From assembly GCF_003967555.1 (NCBI RefSeq), contig NZ_BIFS01000001.1, forward strand, positions 4,898,001 through 4,962,000: a stretch of 64,000 nt of DNA, in the 5' to 3' direction. Source of the stretch: Dictyobacter kobayashii (lineage in GTDB: Bacteria > Chloroflexota > Ktedonobacteria > Ktedonobacterales > Ktedonobacteraceae). Of the stretch, positions 49,457 to 58,858 are shown in pieces. Position 1 is the first letter of the stretch. Every line of letters begins with the position of its first letter. Below the pieces are notes generated by a model that saw only the letters and a list, made by a program, of their open reading frames with translations, had not been told where the DNA came from and searched no databases. The position numbers were made by a program, and so were the translations under genes.

Positions 49457-49610
49457 GAGTGTATCTCTTTCCTTGTCAATATATTCGGCCTCGTAACTTG
49501 ATTGCCTGCCAGGCGCTAGTTCTCATCCAAACGCTTCATGCGATCAGTGTAACATGCTGAAAAGGAAAAAACTTCTCGCAGCTTGCCATCTTGTCCCAAT
49601 GCCTTTCTAC

Positions 49611-49655
49611 ACATGCGGTTCTCTCATAAAAAAGATGAACCGCGTGTTTTTTTTC
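49611..49655 (+). terminator. Plus-strand intrinsic terminator in an otherwise leftward region
   Basis: ACATGCGGTT (49611-49620) pairs with AACCGCGTGT (49638-49647) with one G-T pair, followed by eight T. The genes on both sides run leftward, so it may be the delayed end of the TIR-NACHT transcript or of an unseen RNA. Confidence 0.55.
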
Positions 49656-49702
49656 TTTCAGCTTTTCAACGCGCAGGACACGTGACGCTGTTGTAGCTTG
49701 CA

Positions 49703-49924
49703 TTACGCTTCGCGTAGCTCTGGTACGAAGATGTCCTCACACGTCAGGCGCCGCTTTGAGAGACCTTGCTCGAAGTGATAGCGCAAGAAAGCGTCGATCG
49801 ACTTGTGATTCGCTGCGATGCCGTAAGGCCACCAATCGTCCGCGAACAGGCGGCGAGTTTCGTCAAACAGTGTGCTGACCAAAGTATTGAGCCTTGGGTC
49901 TATGTGACGACGACCAAAAAGCAA
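49703..49924 (-). pseudogene. C-terminal remnant of a 4,5-dihydroxyphthalate decarboxylase-like protein
   Basis: 73 codons reading LFADDWWPYGIAANHKSIDA, then EQGLSKRRLTCEDIFVPELR. This is the C-terminal end I know from the dihydroxyphthalate decarboxylase / ABC-binding-protein-like family. The first ~75% is missing; the cut lies near the hairpin at 49926. Confidence 0.6.
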
Positions 49925-49925
49925 T

Positions 49926-49957
49926 GAAGACGACGCGAGGCGCTTCGCGTCGTCTTC
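49926..49957 (-). terminator. Stem-loop after the nitroreductase-like gene
   Basis: Perfect 13-bp stem (GAAGACGACGCGA and its complement, 6-nt loop), 25 bp past the stop of the leftward gene. Confidence 0.7.
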
Positions 49958-49981
49958 CGGTTCATAATAGAGAGTGGCTAT

Positions 49982-50332
49982 TTACCCTTGCAGATGGATC
50001 TTGATCACGACCTCTCCATCTTTCTCAGGGAGCACCTCGGCGATGCCGGTGCGCATTTGTCCACGTAGCAGGACGTGTACTGTAGCCTCCTCAACTAGAT
50101 TCTTCCACCAGGGATATATCACCGTCATCCGTAAGATTTCGCCCTCCTGAGCGTAGCGGATCGGTGTCGTAAACGCTTTCCCGCTCTTGTGCCCGGTAAA
50201 CGTAAGAAGCAGGAGTTGGCTGCTCCTTATGCTATGCCATCGGGAACGCAAGATGGTCGTCACTACTGTGTTGATTAAGATGCGGACTGGCCGGGGTGGC
50301 TGGGGATGGCGAGTCGTGTGAGCTTCGTTCAT
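49982..50332 (-). CDS. Deazaflavin (F420)-dependent nitroreductase-like protein
   Basis: 116 residues from the ATG at 50332. RSSQLLLLTFTGHKSGKAF is the phosphate/F420-binding signature of the DDN family, followed by TPIRYAQEGEILRMTV. The family reduces quinones or nitro compounds with F420H2. The LLM oxidoreductase at 54 kb is another possible F420 enzyme. A GTG at 50359 is an alternative start. Confidence 0.82.
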   Translation of the reverse strand: MNEAHTTRHPQPPRPVRILINTVVTTILRSRWHSIRSSQLLLLTFTGHKSGKAFTTPIRYAQEGEILRMTVIYPWWKNLVEEATVHVLLRGQMRTGIAEVLPEKDGEVVIKIHLQG

Positions 50333-50807
50333 TGGTTTTCTCTTGTTTATCTGGCCCACTTGGGCTCATGCTCTGAGCAGGTTTCCACATCATATGAGGA
50401 ACTGTCCCAGGCGAGGTCCGCTGAAAGTCACTCAAGCGTCCAACCTCTCCTCCTCAGAGATTGATGAAGCCAGAGTACTGCGCGCTTCGGCGCACCACAC
50501 ATTCGTCTTTCCTCAGTATATGCAATGATATGGAAGAGTGTCAATCAGGAAAGAATGACTATTTTCTCTACAAATGGGCCATTTTCATTCAATGCTTCAG
50601 CCTCTTTTCAGTCAGCCTATGGAGAAACTTCACTGTGAATTTCCAACCGTCGAATGCCATTTATGTCTGGGTTGTCGATGCTACTGATTGAGCAACACCT
50701 TGTTGCAAAGGCAGCGCTTTGTTACAATAGACAGTGTGGTTTGGACAATAGTTACAGAACAAGCATCAATGTTTGTCGCTTGTTACTTATGCAACACAGA
50801 GGGAAAA
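50333..50807. other. Divergent intergenic region
   Basis: About 475 bp with no supported gene; the upstream extension of the TetR frame lacks a ribosome site. It should carry the promoters of the leftward nitroreductase and the rightward TetR gene. No clear palindrome was found. Confidence 0.35.
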
Positions 50808-51446
50808 ATGTCGCACGCAGAACAGACTGACCTGCGCATTCGGCGCACCCAAAAATTCTTGCAAGAAGCGATGATTGAACTGATTACCGAGAAAGGCTTC
50901 GACGCCATCACGGTGGGTGATATCGCCGAACGGGCCATGATCAACCGAGCCACGTTCTACCGCCATTATCAGGATAAATATGATCTGGTGGCCAGGATTT
51001 TTGAGGAAACAGCTAATTACCTGATGGAGAACATGAATCCCATCCACAAAGATCCTGCTAAGAAAGAGGCAGAGAACCCGCCAGAGATCTGGGTCCAGTT
51101 CTTCAAGCATGTTGCTGAACATGACCGACTGTACAAAGCGATGTTGGGGAAAAACGGGAGTCCGTGGTTTGCAGCCAGGATTAGTGAGCACACGATAAAG
51201 CTCATGCTTGAGGGCGAAAGATTTTTGAAACAACAGGTGGCGCCAGGTGCACAGGTCGATGAAGCCATGCCCGAAGAACTGCCACTTACACAACTCTCCC
51301 ATGTCCTGATTGGCACCATCGTCTGGTGGTTGGAGAGCGAAAAGCCCTACACGCCCCGACAAATGGCCACCTGGTTTCACCGCTTTGCGTTTTACGGCTA
51401 TCTCGCTGCACTCGGATATCAAGCTCCTAACCCACGGAAGAAGTGA
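50808..51446 (+). CDS. TetR-family regulator
   Basis: 212 residues from the ATG at 50808 (GAGGG site). The helix-turn-helix is at residues ~10-58 (FLQEAMIELITEKGFDAI, ERAMINRATFYRHYQDKYDL). The C-terminal domain is of the TetR_C_7/DhaS-like type by pattern (VGTIVWWLE-like: IGTIVWWLESEKPYTP). It may regulate the divergent nitroreductase. Confidence 0.88.
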   Translation: MSHAEQTDLRIRRTQKFLQEAMIELITEKGFDAITVGDIAERAMINRATFYRHYQDKYDLVARIFEETANYLMENMNPIHKDPAKKEAENPPEIWVQFFKHVAEHDRLYKAMLGKNGSPWFAARISEHTIKLMLEGERFLKQQVAPGAQVDEAMPEELPLTQLSHVLIGTIVWWLESEKPYTPRQMATWFHRFAFYGYLAALGYQAPNPRKK

Positions 51447-51553
51447 TGAATCTGCACTGCCATAATGAGTCAGAGAGAACACCTATGTAACCTTAGAGTC
51501 AGAGGAGCCGGTGGCCAATACACCTCATTTAGCAATCAGGCAAGCAATTGAAC

Positions 51554-51740
51554 GCATCAATAAACACGATCTGTACGTGCGGGGCTTGCCCCCGCTTTTA
51601 CCCTCCCCGCCCAAAAAAGCAACAATAAGATAATTTTGCAACTATTTGGTTGGGCGCATAGCATTATTATTGATGCTTTTTCGGGCGGGAACGGATGAAG
51701 CGGGGGCAAGCCCCGCACGTACATTTCGTTTTTTATTGGG
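51554..51740. mobile_element. Palindromic repeat element, copy 6
   Basis: Left end CATCAATAAACACGATCTGT, then ACGTGCGGGGCTTGCCCC; the right end is the complement GGGGCAAGCCCCGCACGTAC. The core again holds GCATAGCATTATTATTGATG. It fills the gap between the TetR gene and the leftward ABC ATPase. Confidence 0.8.
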
Positions 51741-51794
51741 CTTTTTCTTCTTTAAGGAATGGCCGTCATGTTGTTATCAGGTAGCTATGGCGCA

Positions 51795-52697
51795 TCATGA
51801 TAGCGGAGTGAGCAGTTCTTGATTCTCTATTGTATTTCCTTGCATATAGAGATAGGCATCCTCCAGGGTTGGTCTGATGTTTATTGCCTTTGGATGAGGT
51901 TGAACCGGTGCTATCATGCGCGCCTCGACCAGCGCGCCTCTGCGAATGACCTGGCTGACCTGGCACTGCTTTCGTATGTGTTCAAATTCTGCGCTATTGA
52001 GGGTTGCTGACCAGACCACAGAGGCCGCATCGTCCAGTAGCGCTTCGGGGGTTCCTCGCCAGTGGAGTTGGCCCTGCTGGATCAATGCAATGTCGCTGGC
52101 CATCGCCTCGACATCCGAGATAATGTGCGTTGACAGAATGACGATACGTTCCTCCCCCAGCGTGGTGATGGTTTCGCGGAACTGAACGCGCTCCGCCGGG
52201 TCTAGCCCGACTGTCGGCTCGTCAAGGATCAGGACCTGGGGATCATTTAGCAATGTCTGAGCGATGCCAACGCGGCGGATCATGCCGCCCGAATACGATT
52301 TCAGGCGGCGGTCCGCGTCACGAGTGAGATGAACGACCTCCAGGACTTCGTCGACGCGTCTTTTTAAGGCTGATGTTTGCAGCCCTTTGAGTTCTCCGAT
52401 GTAATGCAAGAACTCTCGTGCCGTGAGCTGTGGATAGACGCCAAAGTCCTGCGGTAGATAGCCCAGATGATGGCGTAAAACCTGAGGGTGGCGCAAGACA
52501 TCTGTCCCATTCCAGGTCACGCTTCCCCGGGTTGGGGTTAACAGGGTCGCGAGAATACGCAGTAGCGTCGTCTTGCCTGCTCCATTGGGGCCGATCAATC
52601 CCCAGATACCGGCATCGAGCTGCAGTGAGATATCTTGCAGTGCCCAGCGCTGTTTCTCGTAGCGTTTACTCAGCAGATCTATGATCAATGTCGCCAT
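51795..52697 (-). CDS. ABC exporter ATP-binding protein
   Basis: 300 residues. Walker A GPNGAGKTT at 36-44, signature SYSGGMIRRVGIAQ, Walker B VLILDEPTVGLDP, H-loop LSTHIISDVEA. The group usually pairs with a single multi-helix permease. Here the permease gene upstream is only a C-terminal remnant, so the ATPase may be orphaned. Confidence 0.88.
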   Translation of the reverse strand: MATLIIDLLSKRYEKQRWALQDISLQLDAGIWGLIGPNGAGKTTLLRILATLLTPTRGSVTWNGTDVLRHPQVLRHHLGYLPQDFGVYPQLTAREFLHYIGELKGLQTSALKRRVDEVLEVVHLTRDADRRLKSYSGGMIRRVGIAQTLLNDPQVLILDEPTVGLDPAERVQFRETITTLGEERIVILSTHIISDVEAMASDIALIQQGQLHWRGTPEALLDDAASVVWSATLNSAEFEHIRKQCQVSQVIRRGALVEARMIAPVQPHPKAINIRPTLEDAYLYMQGNTIENQELLTPLS

Positions 52698-52811
52698 CGC
52701 TTCTCTTTCCTTTAGCCTTCAGCAACTATTTCTGTTTATCTCCTGGTAGAGACGCATCTCTTTCTTGCTTGTCAGATTTCTTGCTTCTTTTTCTGTATCC
52801 AGCCACACCGC

Positions 52812-53360
52812 TTAGTGAGATCTTCGTTGTCGCTGGAAGCTATAGCCGGTGGCCAGGATGAGCAGGACGGCCAGCCCCAGGAAAAACGCTCGATTCAACA
52901 AGAACACTGGTGTCAGATGAGCCGGGATGAGCGAGGACTGAATCTGCTGAACAAGCTGTCTTGCCAGCTCTGGCGTGAGTTTGTTCTGTGGTGGGACCAG
53001 ACGAGCCGCCGGGTCCTGGACCGTATCGCTTGCGCCCCAGACCACCAGAAAGCCGGGAATCGTCTGCAAGAAAAGCGGGATCAGCCAGATCAGGAGGACC
53101 ACCACAGAGCTCACGGCCCGTTGCCCCCTGGTCACGGTGGTAAGGAACAATGGAAGCGCGGCCGTGAAACCCAGTGAGAGGAGGCTTAACCAGCCCCAGG
53201 TTTCCAGGTAGCTGACGGCACCCAGTGGTGGACACGTCGGCCAGGTAATGATGGCATCGGCGATGATTGAGCTGAGGACCTGCAGGCAGGCCAATCCGAG
53301 CAGTATCAGTAATGCGGCCAGATATTTGCCCCACACGTAGACCGCGCTGTTCAAAACTAA
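52812..53360 (-). pseudogene. C-terminal remnant of an ABC permease
   Basis: The frame reads VWGKYLAALLILLGLACLQV, then four more membrane helices, ending LATGYSFQRQRRSH. The N-terminal half is missing and the sequence joins, out of frame, to a sigma-factor N-terminus near 53344-53360. It would have partnered the ATPase downstream. An ORF start further upstream belongs to the antisense or other frame of the sigma gene, not to the permease. Confidence 0.75.
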
Positions 53361-53742
53361 GCTTTTGCAATGCTTTTTGGAGATGATGAATCTCTTCCCA
53401 GCGATCAAGCCATTCTCCAGGTTCCAGATCAGATGCGTATGCCTCGGGCAGCTCTTCTCCGACGTGCACATGGCGCTGATACGCGCTTTCGTGATAGTTG
53501 AAGGCAAGATTGCGCGCAATGGTATAGAGCCAGGGAAGAAATGGACGAGGATAGCAATAGGCATGGGCGTGCTGTATCAGGCGCAGAAAGGTCTCTTGCG
53601 CGAGATCTTCTGCACTGTGCTGCTCCCCAATAATGCGATAGAGGTGCGCTACCAGTGAAGCATGGTGGCGCTGTACAATGACCTCCAGGGCCGCCGCATT
53701 TCCCTGTTGCCATGCTCGGAAGAGTTCTTCGCTTGTAATCAT
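53344..53742 (-). pseudogene. N-terminal remnant of an ECF sigma factor
   Basis: Starts MITSEELFRAWQQGNAAALE, followed by region 2 (EDLAQETFLRLIQ, RPFLPWLYTIARNLAFNY). The match ends at LQKLSFEQR, where region 4 should begin. After that the DNA continues as the permease remnant in another frame. A deletion has fused the two genes, removing region 4 and the permease N-terminus. Confidence 0.78.
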
Positions 53743-54043
53743 CCTTCTTCCAGCTTCTGTTTGTAGTATTTCGTCTCTGTTGTACGTTCAATCAAGATGT
53801 GTTACTACTTTTTATACAGGAGAGGAAGTGGCCTGGTTCAGTCAGATTTTTCTGATGCTCTATGTTCCTACCGCGCCGAAAACGATGGTCAGGTGATAGG
53901 TAACGTTCTCCAATCATGCAGCAGTTGGTGGTATGCTTTCTATGAAAGATATGCAGGCTACAGAGGTCATCTATCCGGCAGATGGAGCTTCTCGTCGATG
54001 CGCCTGTGTGCGCAGGCGCATCGACGAGAAGGGAGATGTGGGG
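53743..54043. other. Intergenic region with a long stem-loop
   Basis: No gene seen. Perfect 19-bp arms (53988-54006 and 54013-54031, 6-nt loop) lie 13 bp past the stop of the leftward LLM gene and probably end its transcript. Confidence 0.6.
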
Positions 54044-54925
54044 TTATTCATCTTTCTGTGCATCGCTCTGCTTGAGCGGTTTGATGACTTCATGTAGCAG
54101 GCGTGGGATGACCCCTTCCTGGTGGTAGAATGCAGCGATATTCAAGACAATATGGGTTGCCCCGGCCTCAATAAAGTTTTGTGCCGTCTCACGTGCCTGG
54201 CGAAAAGTCGTATCAGCCGGGCTGATCAGAAAGGAGGCCAGGCGCTCAATCGTGCTGGGGTCACGCCCGATGGTTTCACAGTGCTGCGTCAGACGAGCGC
54301 TCTTCTCGCGAAAATCCTCGGCCGTTTGAGAGGTGGAGCACCACATGTTCGCATGTCTGGCAACGACCCGCAGCATCTGGTCGCCTCCTGCAGCAATCAT
54401 GAGCGGAGGAAACGGCTTTTGCTGGGGCTTCGGTTCGCTATGGGCCTGCTGTAATTGATAGTAGTGACCATCAAAGCTCGGGTTGGTCTGCGTCCAAAGC
54501 AGCTGGATGACCTGGCAGGCTTCATCCAGCCGTCTGACTCGTTCGGCGGCGCTCGGAAAGGTCAGGCCATAGCCCTGATGTTCTTGTTCATGCCAGGCAG
54601 CTCCTATGCCAAAATTGAGCCTCCCTCGCGAGATATGGTCCACTGTGACGGCTTGTCTGGCCAGAATGGCGGGATGACGATACGTATTGCCCGTCACCAT
54701 ATGTCCTATACGCACCCGCTCTGTTTTTGCGGCAAGTGCGGCTAGCATGGTCCAGCTTTCAAAACAAGGACCATCTGGATTGCCCCCCAAAGGCATAAAG
54801 TGGTCGAAGAGCCACATATGGTCAATCAGGGGTTCACGGTCTGCCTCTGACCAGATCTCAAGGAGTTGTTGGTAGCTAATATGCTGTTGCGGAGCTTGAA
54901 TGCCGAAGTGTAACTGGTTGGTCAT
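54044..54925 (-). CDS. LLM-class (luciferase-like) flavin oxidoreductase
   Basis: 293 residues from the ATG at 54925. MTNQLHFGIQAPQQHISYQQ, RVRIGHMVTGNTYRHPAILA and HISRGRLNFGIGAAWHEQEH are the standard luciferase-like motifs for F420 or FMN. Probably F420-dependent, as is common in this group, but the cofactor cannot be proved. Alternative GTG start at 54994. Confidence 0.88.
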   Translation of the reverse strand: MTNQLHFGIQAPQQHISYQQLLEIWSEADREPLIDHMWLFDHFMPLGGNPDGPCFESWTMLAALAAKTERVRIGHMVTGNTYRHPAILARQAVTVDHISRGRLNFGIGAAWHEQEHQGYGLTFPSAAERVRRLDEACQVIQLLWTQTNPSFDGHYYQLQQAHSEPKPQQKPFPPLMIAAGGDQMLRVVARHANMWCSTSQTAEDFREKSARLTQHCETIGRDPSTIERLASFLISPADTTFRQARETAQNFIEAGATHIVLNIAAFYHQEGVIPRLLHEVIKPLKQSDAQKDE

Positions 54926-55051
54926 CGATTCTCTCTTTCTCTTCTTCCGAGCGTCCAATCGTTTCCTGGGGGAAAGCGGTAAAGCATTACTCACATCAAT
55001 AAGGAACTTTGCTTACATATATATGTAAGTAGAGCGCCATGTGAAGATCGC

Positions 55052-55763
55052 TTAACGATCCATATATTGCTCGTGCGGCTCATTGCGTGCCGCCTCGAGA
55101 ATCTTCTGGGCCACAGCTTCAGCACTATCGCCTGCTGGTCCGCTCTGTGCTGGCTGCGCAGCCTGACTTGTATGTGATAAGCTATTTTTGCCGAAATTCG
55201 TTGCCGTTTTACGAGGGAACATTGTTGATGCGAATATTATCTGCAGCTAACTCCTCTCGTGCAGTATCAGAGATCTTATCGAGGGCAACCTTTGTCGCGG
55301 AGTATATACCGATGCCGGGAATGGTCATTTTTGAAACGATCGAACCAACGTTGATGATCAGACCTCCGCCGTTTTGACGCATCTTTGGGATTATCGCCTG
55401 CATCGCTTCTACGGGACCAAGCACATTGAGTTCAAAAATCTGGCGAAACTGATCGATATCGACATCAGCGACCTTGCCGCTCACGGCTTGCCCCGCATTA
55501 TTGATGAGAATATCAATTCGTCCGTACTGCTGAAAAACGCTATCCACCATAGTCTCGATCGCATCCTGGTTACTCATATCGGTGGGAACCGCAATAGCCT
55601 CGCGATGTTGCTCATGAAGCTCATTGACAATGGTACGAAGGGCATCGGCAGAGCGAGCCGCAAGTGCGACCTTTGCTCCTGCTTGAGCAAAGAGACGTGC
55701 GGTAGCCAGGCCAATGCCTCCAGATGCGCCTGTAATGATAACGACTTTATCCTGAATATCCAT
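55052..55763 (-). pseudogene. Short-chain dehydrogenase/reductase, frameshift near the C-terminus
   Basis: Nucleotide site TGASGGIG, NNAG motif, catalytic Ser (INVGS) and YSATK are all present up to residue ~180. The frame then shifts at 55215-55217; the other frame continues KTATNFGKNSL and ends AARNEPHEQYMDR at 55052. Two added bases give 237 residues. Without them the protein stops at 184 residues and loses its substrate-binding tail. Divergent from the LysR regulator. Confidence 0.83.
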
Positions 55764-55907
55764 AAGAAGAAATTTCCTTTCGCTTTAACAAGAAGCTTGT
55801 CCGGTAGTTGCTACTTGCAAGGGTAAGTATAGTAGCCGCGTGCTTGACAGGGAAGAATAAAAAAGTTACCATGGTATGAACCTGGGGTTTATGCAAAGGG
55901 AGATGTT

Positions 55908-56888
55908 ATGGTAAATGACTTATTAAACGCCTTCATACAAGTCATAGATTCTGGCAGCTTTTCAAAGGCGGCCGAGAAATTATATATATCCTCAACCGCG
56001 CTCATGAAACAAATGAATGTATTAGAAGCGCGTATTGGCGTGCAACTTTTAATCCGCACGAATCATGGTATAAGAGCCACCGACGCTGGAAATTCTTTTT
56101 ATCATGATGCGAAGTTTCTGACGCAATATTCAGAAAAAGCCATTATACGAGCGCGTCAAGCCGCCAATAAAAATCCGCACCTGATACGGATTGGCAATTC
56201 ACTGCTGAACCCATGTAAAGAACTCTTAGATGTATGGAACACCATCAGCCATACTTATCCGCAGTTCAAAATGAAGATTGTTCCCCTGGATGATGATGCT
56301 GCATCCTGGCCCACTGTCTATCGAACGATTGGCAAGGATTTTGATGTTATGGTCGGGGCGTATGAGAGAGCGAATGAGTCTGACTCTTTTCAGGCTCTCA
56401 AGTTGGGGGAGTATCGCTTCTGTGTCGCAGTATCACGGGAACATCCATTAGCCAGAAAGGAAAGGCTTTCGGTTACCGATTTATATGGAGAGCGGCTTGC
56501 TATGGTAAAGCCCGGCACCAGCCCGCTCATTGACGAGATACGGGGATATTTATTAACGGAACACCAGGAAATCCAGATCAAAGGTGTATCCCATCAGTAT
56601 GATATTGGTTTGTTCAATCGCTGTGAAGAAAACGGTGCAGTTCTGCTTACGATAGACAGATGGAAAGATGTCCACCCCTCTCTGGTCACTATTCCTATCG
56701 ATTGGGCGTACACGATTCCATATGGGATGCTGTATCCGTTAAAGCCATCAAACAGTGTTCAGCATTTTTTGAGCGCTCTACAAGAAAATATAGTTGGTTC
56801 ATCGAAGATCCCTGGTGGGCCCAACAGATCGCTGAACTCTCCCGAATCAGTCCGGAGTTTCGGGAATTATGGGACCGTCACGAGCTAG
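55908..56888 (+). CDS. LysR-family regulator, C-terminus fused to foreign sequence
   Basis: 326 residues. The helix-turn-helix is at the N-terminus (FIQVIDSGSFSKAAEKLYIS) and the effector domain runs to about residue 300. The last ~25 residues (IPGGPNRSLNSPESVRSFGN) are an out-of-frame read through an MmyB remnant. The native C-terminus was probably replaced at a deletion joint near 56804. Divergent from the SDR gene, its likely target. An ATG at 55908 lies after GGGAGATGTT. Confidence 0.82.
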   Translation: MVNDLLNAFIQVIDSGSFSKAAEKLYISSTALMKQMNVLEARIGVQLLIRTNHGIRATDAGNSFYHDAKFLTQYSEKAIIRARQAANKNPHLIRIGNSLLNPCKELLDVWNTISHTYPQFKMKIVPLDDDAASWPTVYRTIGKDFDVMVGAYERANESDSFQALKLGEYRFCVAVSREHPLARKERLSVTDLYGERLAMVKPGTSPLIDEIRGYLLTEHQEIQIKGVSHQYDIGLFNRCEENGAVLLTIDRWKDVHPSLVTIPIDWAYTIPYGMLYPLKPSNSVQHFLSALQENIVGSSKIPGGPNRSLNSPESVRSFGNYGTVTS

Positions 56889-57094
56889 GGGGTGTGCGAG
56901 AAGGATGGAAATCGATGCATCATCCGCTGGTCGGAGAACTGACCTTTGATTTTCGCTTTCTCCAGACGGCCGATGCGGAGCAACTGCGGCTGATGATCTA
57001 CACGCCGCGTAGCAACTCTGGGACCGCCGAGAAAATCGAGCGGCTTCTGGCCACTGGAGTCCGACATGCCAATGGTTCGTCGCTCTCTCGATGA
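56804..57094 (+). pseudogene. C-terminal remnant of an MmyB-like XRE regulator
   Basis: In the second frame: DPWWAQQIAELSRISPEFRE, then VGELTFDFRFLQTADAEQL and TAEKIERLLATG. This is the end of the MmyB-type ligand-binding domain found after an XRE helix-turn-helix. The N-terminal two thirds are missing, and the fragment overlaps the LysR tail. Confidence 0.75.
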
Positions 57095-57134
57095 GGAACA
57101 TTATAATTGGACGTACTCTTCTATGAGAAGATGG

Positions 57135-57165
57135 TTGCCGGATCGACATAAGTTCGATCCGGCAA
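57135..57165. terminator. Bidirectional stem-loop
   Basis: Perfect 12-bp stem (TTGCCGGATCGA and complement, 7-nt loop) between the MmyB remnant and the convergent GNAT gene. Confidence 0.7.
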
Positions 57166-57183
57166 TTTTCTGCTGGCAAGTAT

Positions 57184-58548
57184 TTAGTTCCAGGTAAACA
57201 CACACGAGGGTCGTGTGGGGAAGAGTGCCAGCAGGAGTGGTCTGGCTTCAGCACTGACCCAGATATCAGGAATGATATGGCGGAGCTCATCGATGCTACG
57301 ATGGCCGAAGAGGACCTGCAAGAAGACCAGGGGTGGGAATGCGCTGTTCGCCTCAGGACCGTAGAGAGTGGTCCGCCACTCTTCGACATCTAGCAATCGT
57401 CCATGTTCAAAGTGCATACGGAGACCGCCGCGATAAAAATCCATGGTAAGCTCGCCACTATATCCCGCTACCGGTGATAGTGCCAACCGTTGTTCAAGTA
57501 CCGGCGCAATATGCTTGAGAAAGGCGGGGAGATCCTTTACGCGGATATACCAGGCATAGGCAGGTTCCCTGGGATAATCTAAGGCTGTGCCCAGCAGAGC
57601 ATGGACAGGATGGGTGGTTCCCAGTGAAAAGCTGATTTCCTGGAAGGCTGGTATGTTGGGCTGTGTGGATTCGAGCGCGTGACCATAAGCCCGCAACGCC
57701 CGCAACACAGCAGGCATAACACTGTGGATGTTTACTCCATCCACAAACTCTAGCAACCAGACCACCAGCGTCTTGCCACTGCGATAGGCATTACTGGCCA
57801 GAAAGCCTATGGTCTCACCAGCAGCGCTGACAAGCATCTGGAAAGCAAAGGTATGTCGCAATTCAGGATATTTTTTCCAGGTTTCAATCTCGTAGAGCCA
57901 TTGCTGGCGCGTTGGCATATCCCGCACAATAGAGTTTGCCTGGCGTCGCTGGTAGAGTGCCTCGATGGTTGGAATAGCGGCAGGGGTTGCCTCCCGCAAG
58001 GTCAATGGCTCAGGCCCCTCTTCTGATCGCTCAGGGATCAGCACAATAGGAGTAGACCGCCGATCTTCCAGCTCAAGAGCATATTCATAGCCGAACTGAC
58101 GATAAAAATAAGCAATGCCGGTAATGATCTGGACAAGGTCTCCATCAGCCTCACTGCGAGCATGAAGTTGCTCGAAAAGCACACGCACAAGTCCACGATT
58201 GCGATAAGCAGGATCAGTCGCTACCCACTCTGGTCGGCCAACGCTAAATGGAATACCTTCATAGGACCATGTTTGTTTCCATAAGCAAGCCGTAGCGACA
58301 ACTGGGCGATCCTCTTTCGTTGTATCCTCGACAAGAGCAAAATCCAGTGGACCCATCAATGGGTAGTCACCGCTCATGTGGGCGCGAATAATCCTGATGG
58401 CATTGATATTTGGTGCCTCGGCGGCATTATTGCGATGAATGAAACTATGCAGTGTCGCGATGCGCTCAATATCCTCAGCAGTCGACCAGCGCAACACCAA
58501 TCCATCCCCCAGATCCCGCTGAAATGAGTTTTTCGAAATCAAGTGCAT
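57184..58548 (-). CDS. Eis-like GNAT acetyltransferase
   Basis: 454 residues from the ATG at 58548 (GGAGGG site). The first GNAT domain has the acetyl-CoA loop VATDPAYRNRGLVRVLFEQL. A second GNAT-like domain and a C-terminal sterol-carrier-like domain follow, the Eis/two-domain layout (residues ~1-160, 160-310, 310-454). Substrates in the family are amines, including aminoglycosides; not known here. Confidence 0.82.
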   Translation of the reverse strand: MHLISKNSFQRDLGDGLVLRWSTAEDIERIATLHSFIHRNNAAEAPNINAIRIIRAHMSGDYPLMGPLDFALVEDTTKEDRPVVATACLWKQTWSYEGIPFSVGRPEWVATDPAYRNRGLVRVLFEQLHARSEADGDLVQIITGIAYFYRQFGYEYALELEDRRSTPIVLIPERSEEGPEPLTLREATPAAIPTIEALYQRRQANSIVRDMPTRQQWLYEIETWKKYPELRHTFAFQMLVSAAGETIGFLASNAYRSGKTLVVWLLEFVDGVNIHSVMPAVLRALRAYGHALESTQPNIPAFQEISFSLGTTHPVHALLGTALDYPREPAYAWYIRVKDLPAFLKHIAPVLEQRLALSPVAGYSGELTMDFYRGGLRMHFEHGRLLDVEEWRTTLYGPEANSAFPPLVFLQVLFGHRSIDELRHIIPDIWVSAEARPLLLALFPTRPSCVFTWN

Positions 58549-58615
58549 GATACCCTCCTCAAATTCCACCATTATAATATATACAGGCATAAATGGGTAA
58601 GCGAAGATTGTCTCA

Positions 58616-58837
58616 TTCTTCATGCCACGCCAGGCCGGTGACCGACCCGCTGTCGTACCCGAGGGCGCGGTGAAATTCGCCTTCATCGGCCAGTTCGCCG
58701 AAACGACCCGCGACTGCATCTTCACAACCGAGTACTCTGTGCGCACAGGAATGGAGGCCGCCTATCAGTTGCTCGGCAAGATCGACAACACCGAGATCAG
58801 CGAACTCTTGAAGGAGTTCCACCTGATCTCCGAATAG
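58616..58837 (+). pseudogene. C-terminal remnant of oleate hydratase
   Basis: Reads FMPRQAGDRPAVVPEGAVKF, then FIGQFAETTRDCIFTTEYSV and RTGMEAAYQLL, the conserved end of the FAD-binding oleate hydratase family. About 70 codons of an expected ~550+ remain. The right edge lies next to a 36-bp hairpin at 58859. Confidence 0.78.
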
Positions 58838-58858
58838 CCGAAATTAGATCACATGGGA

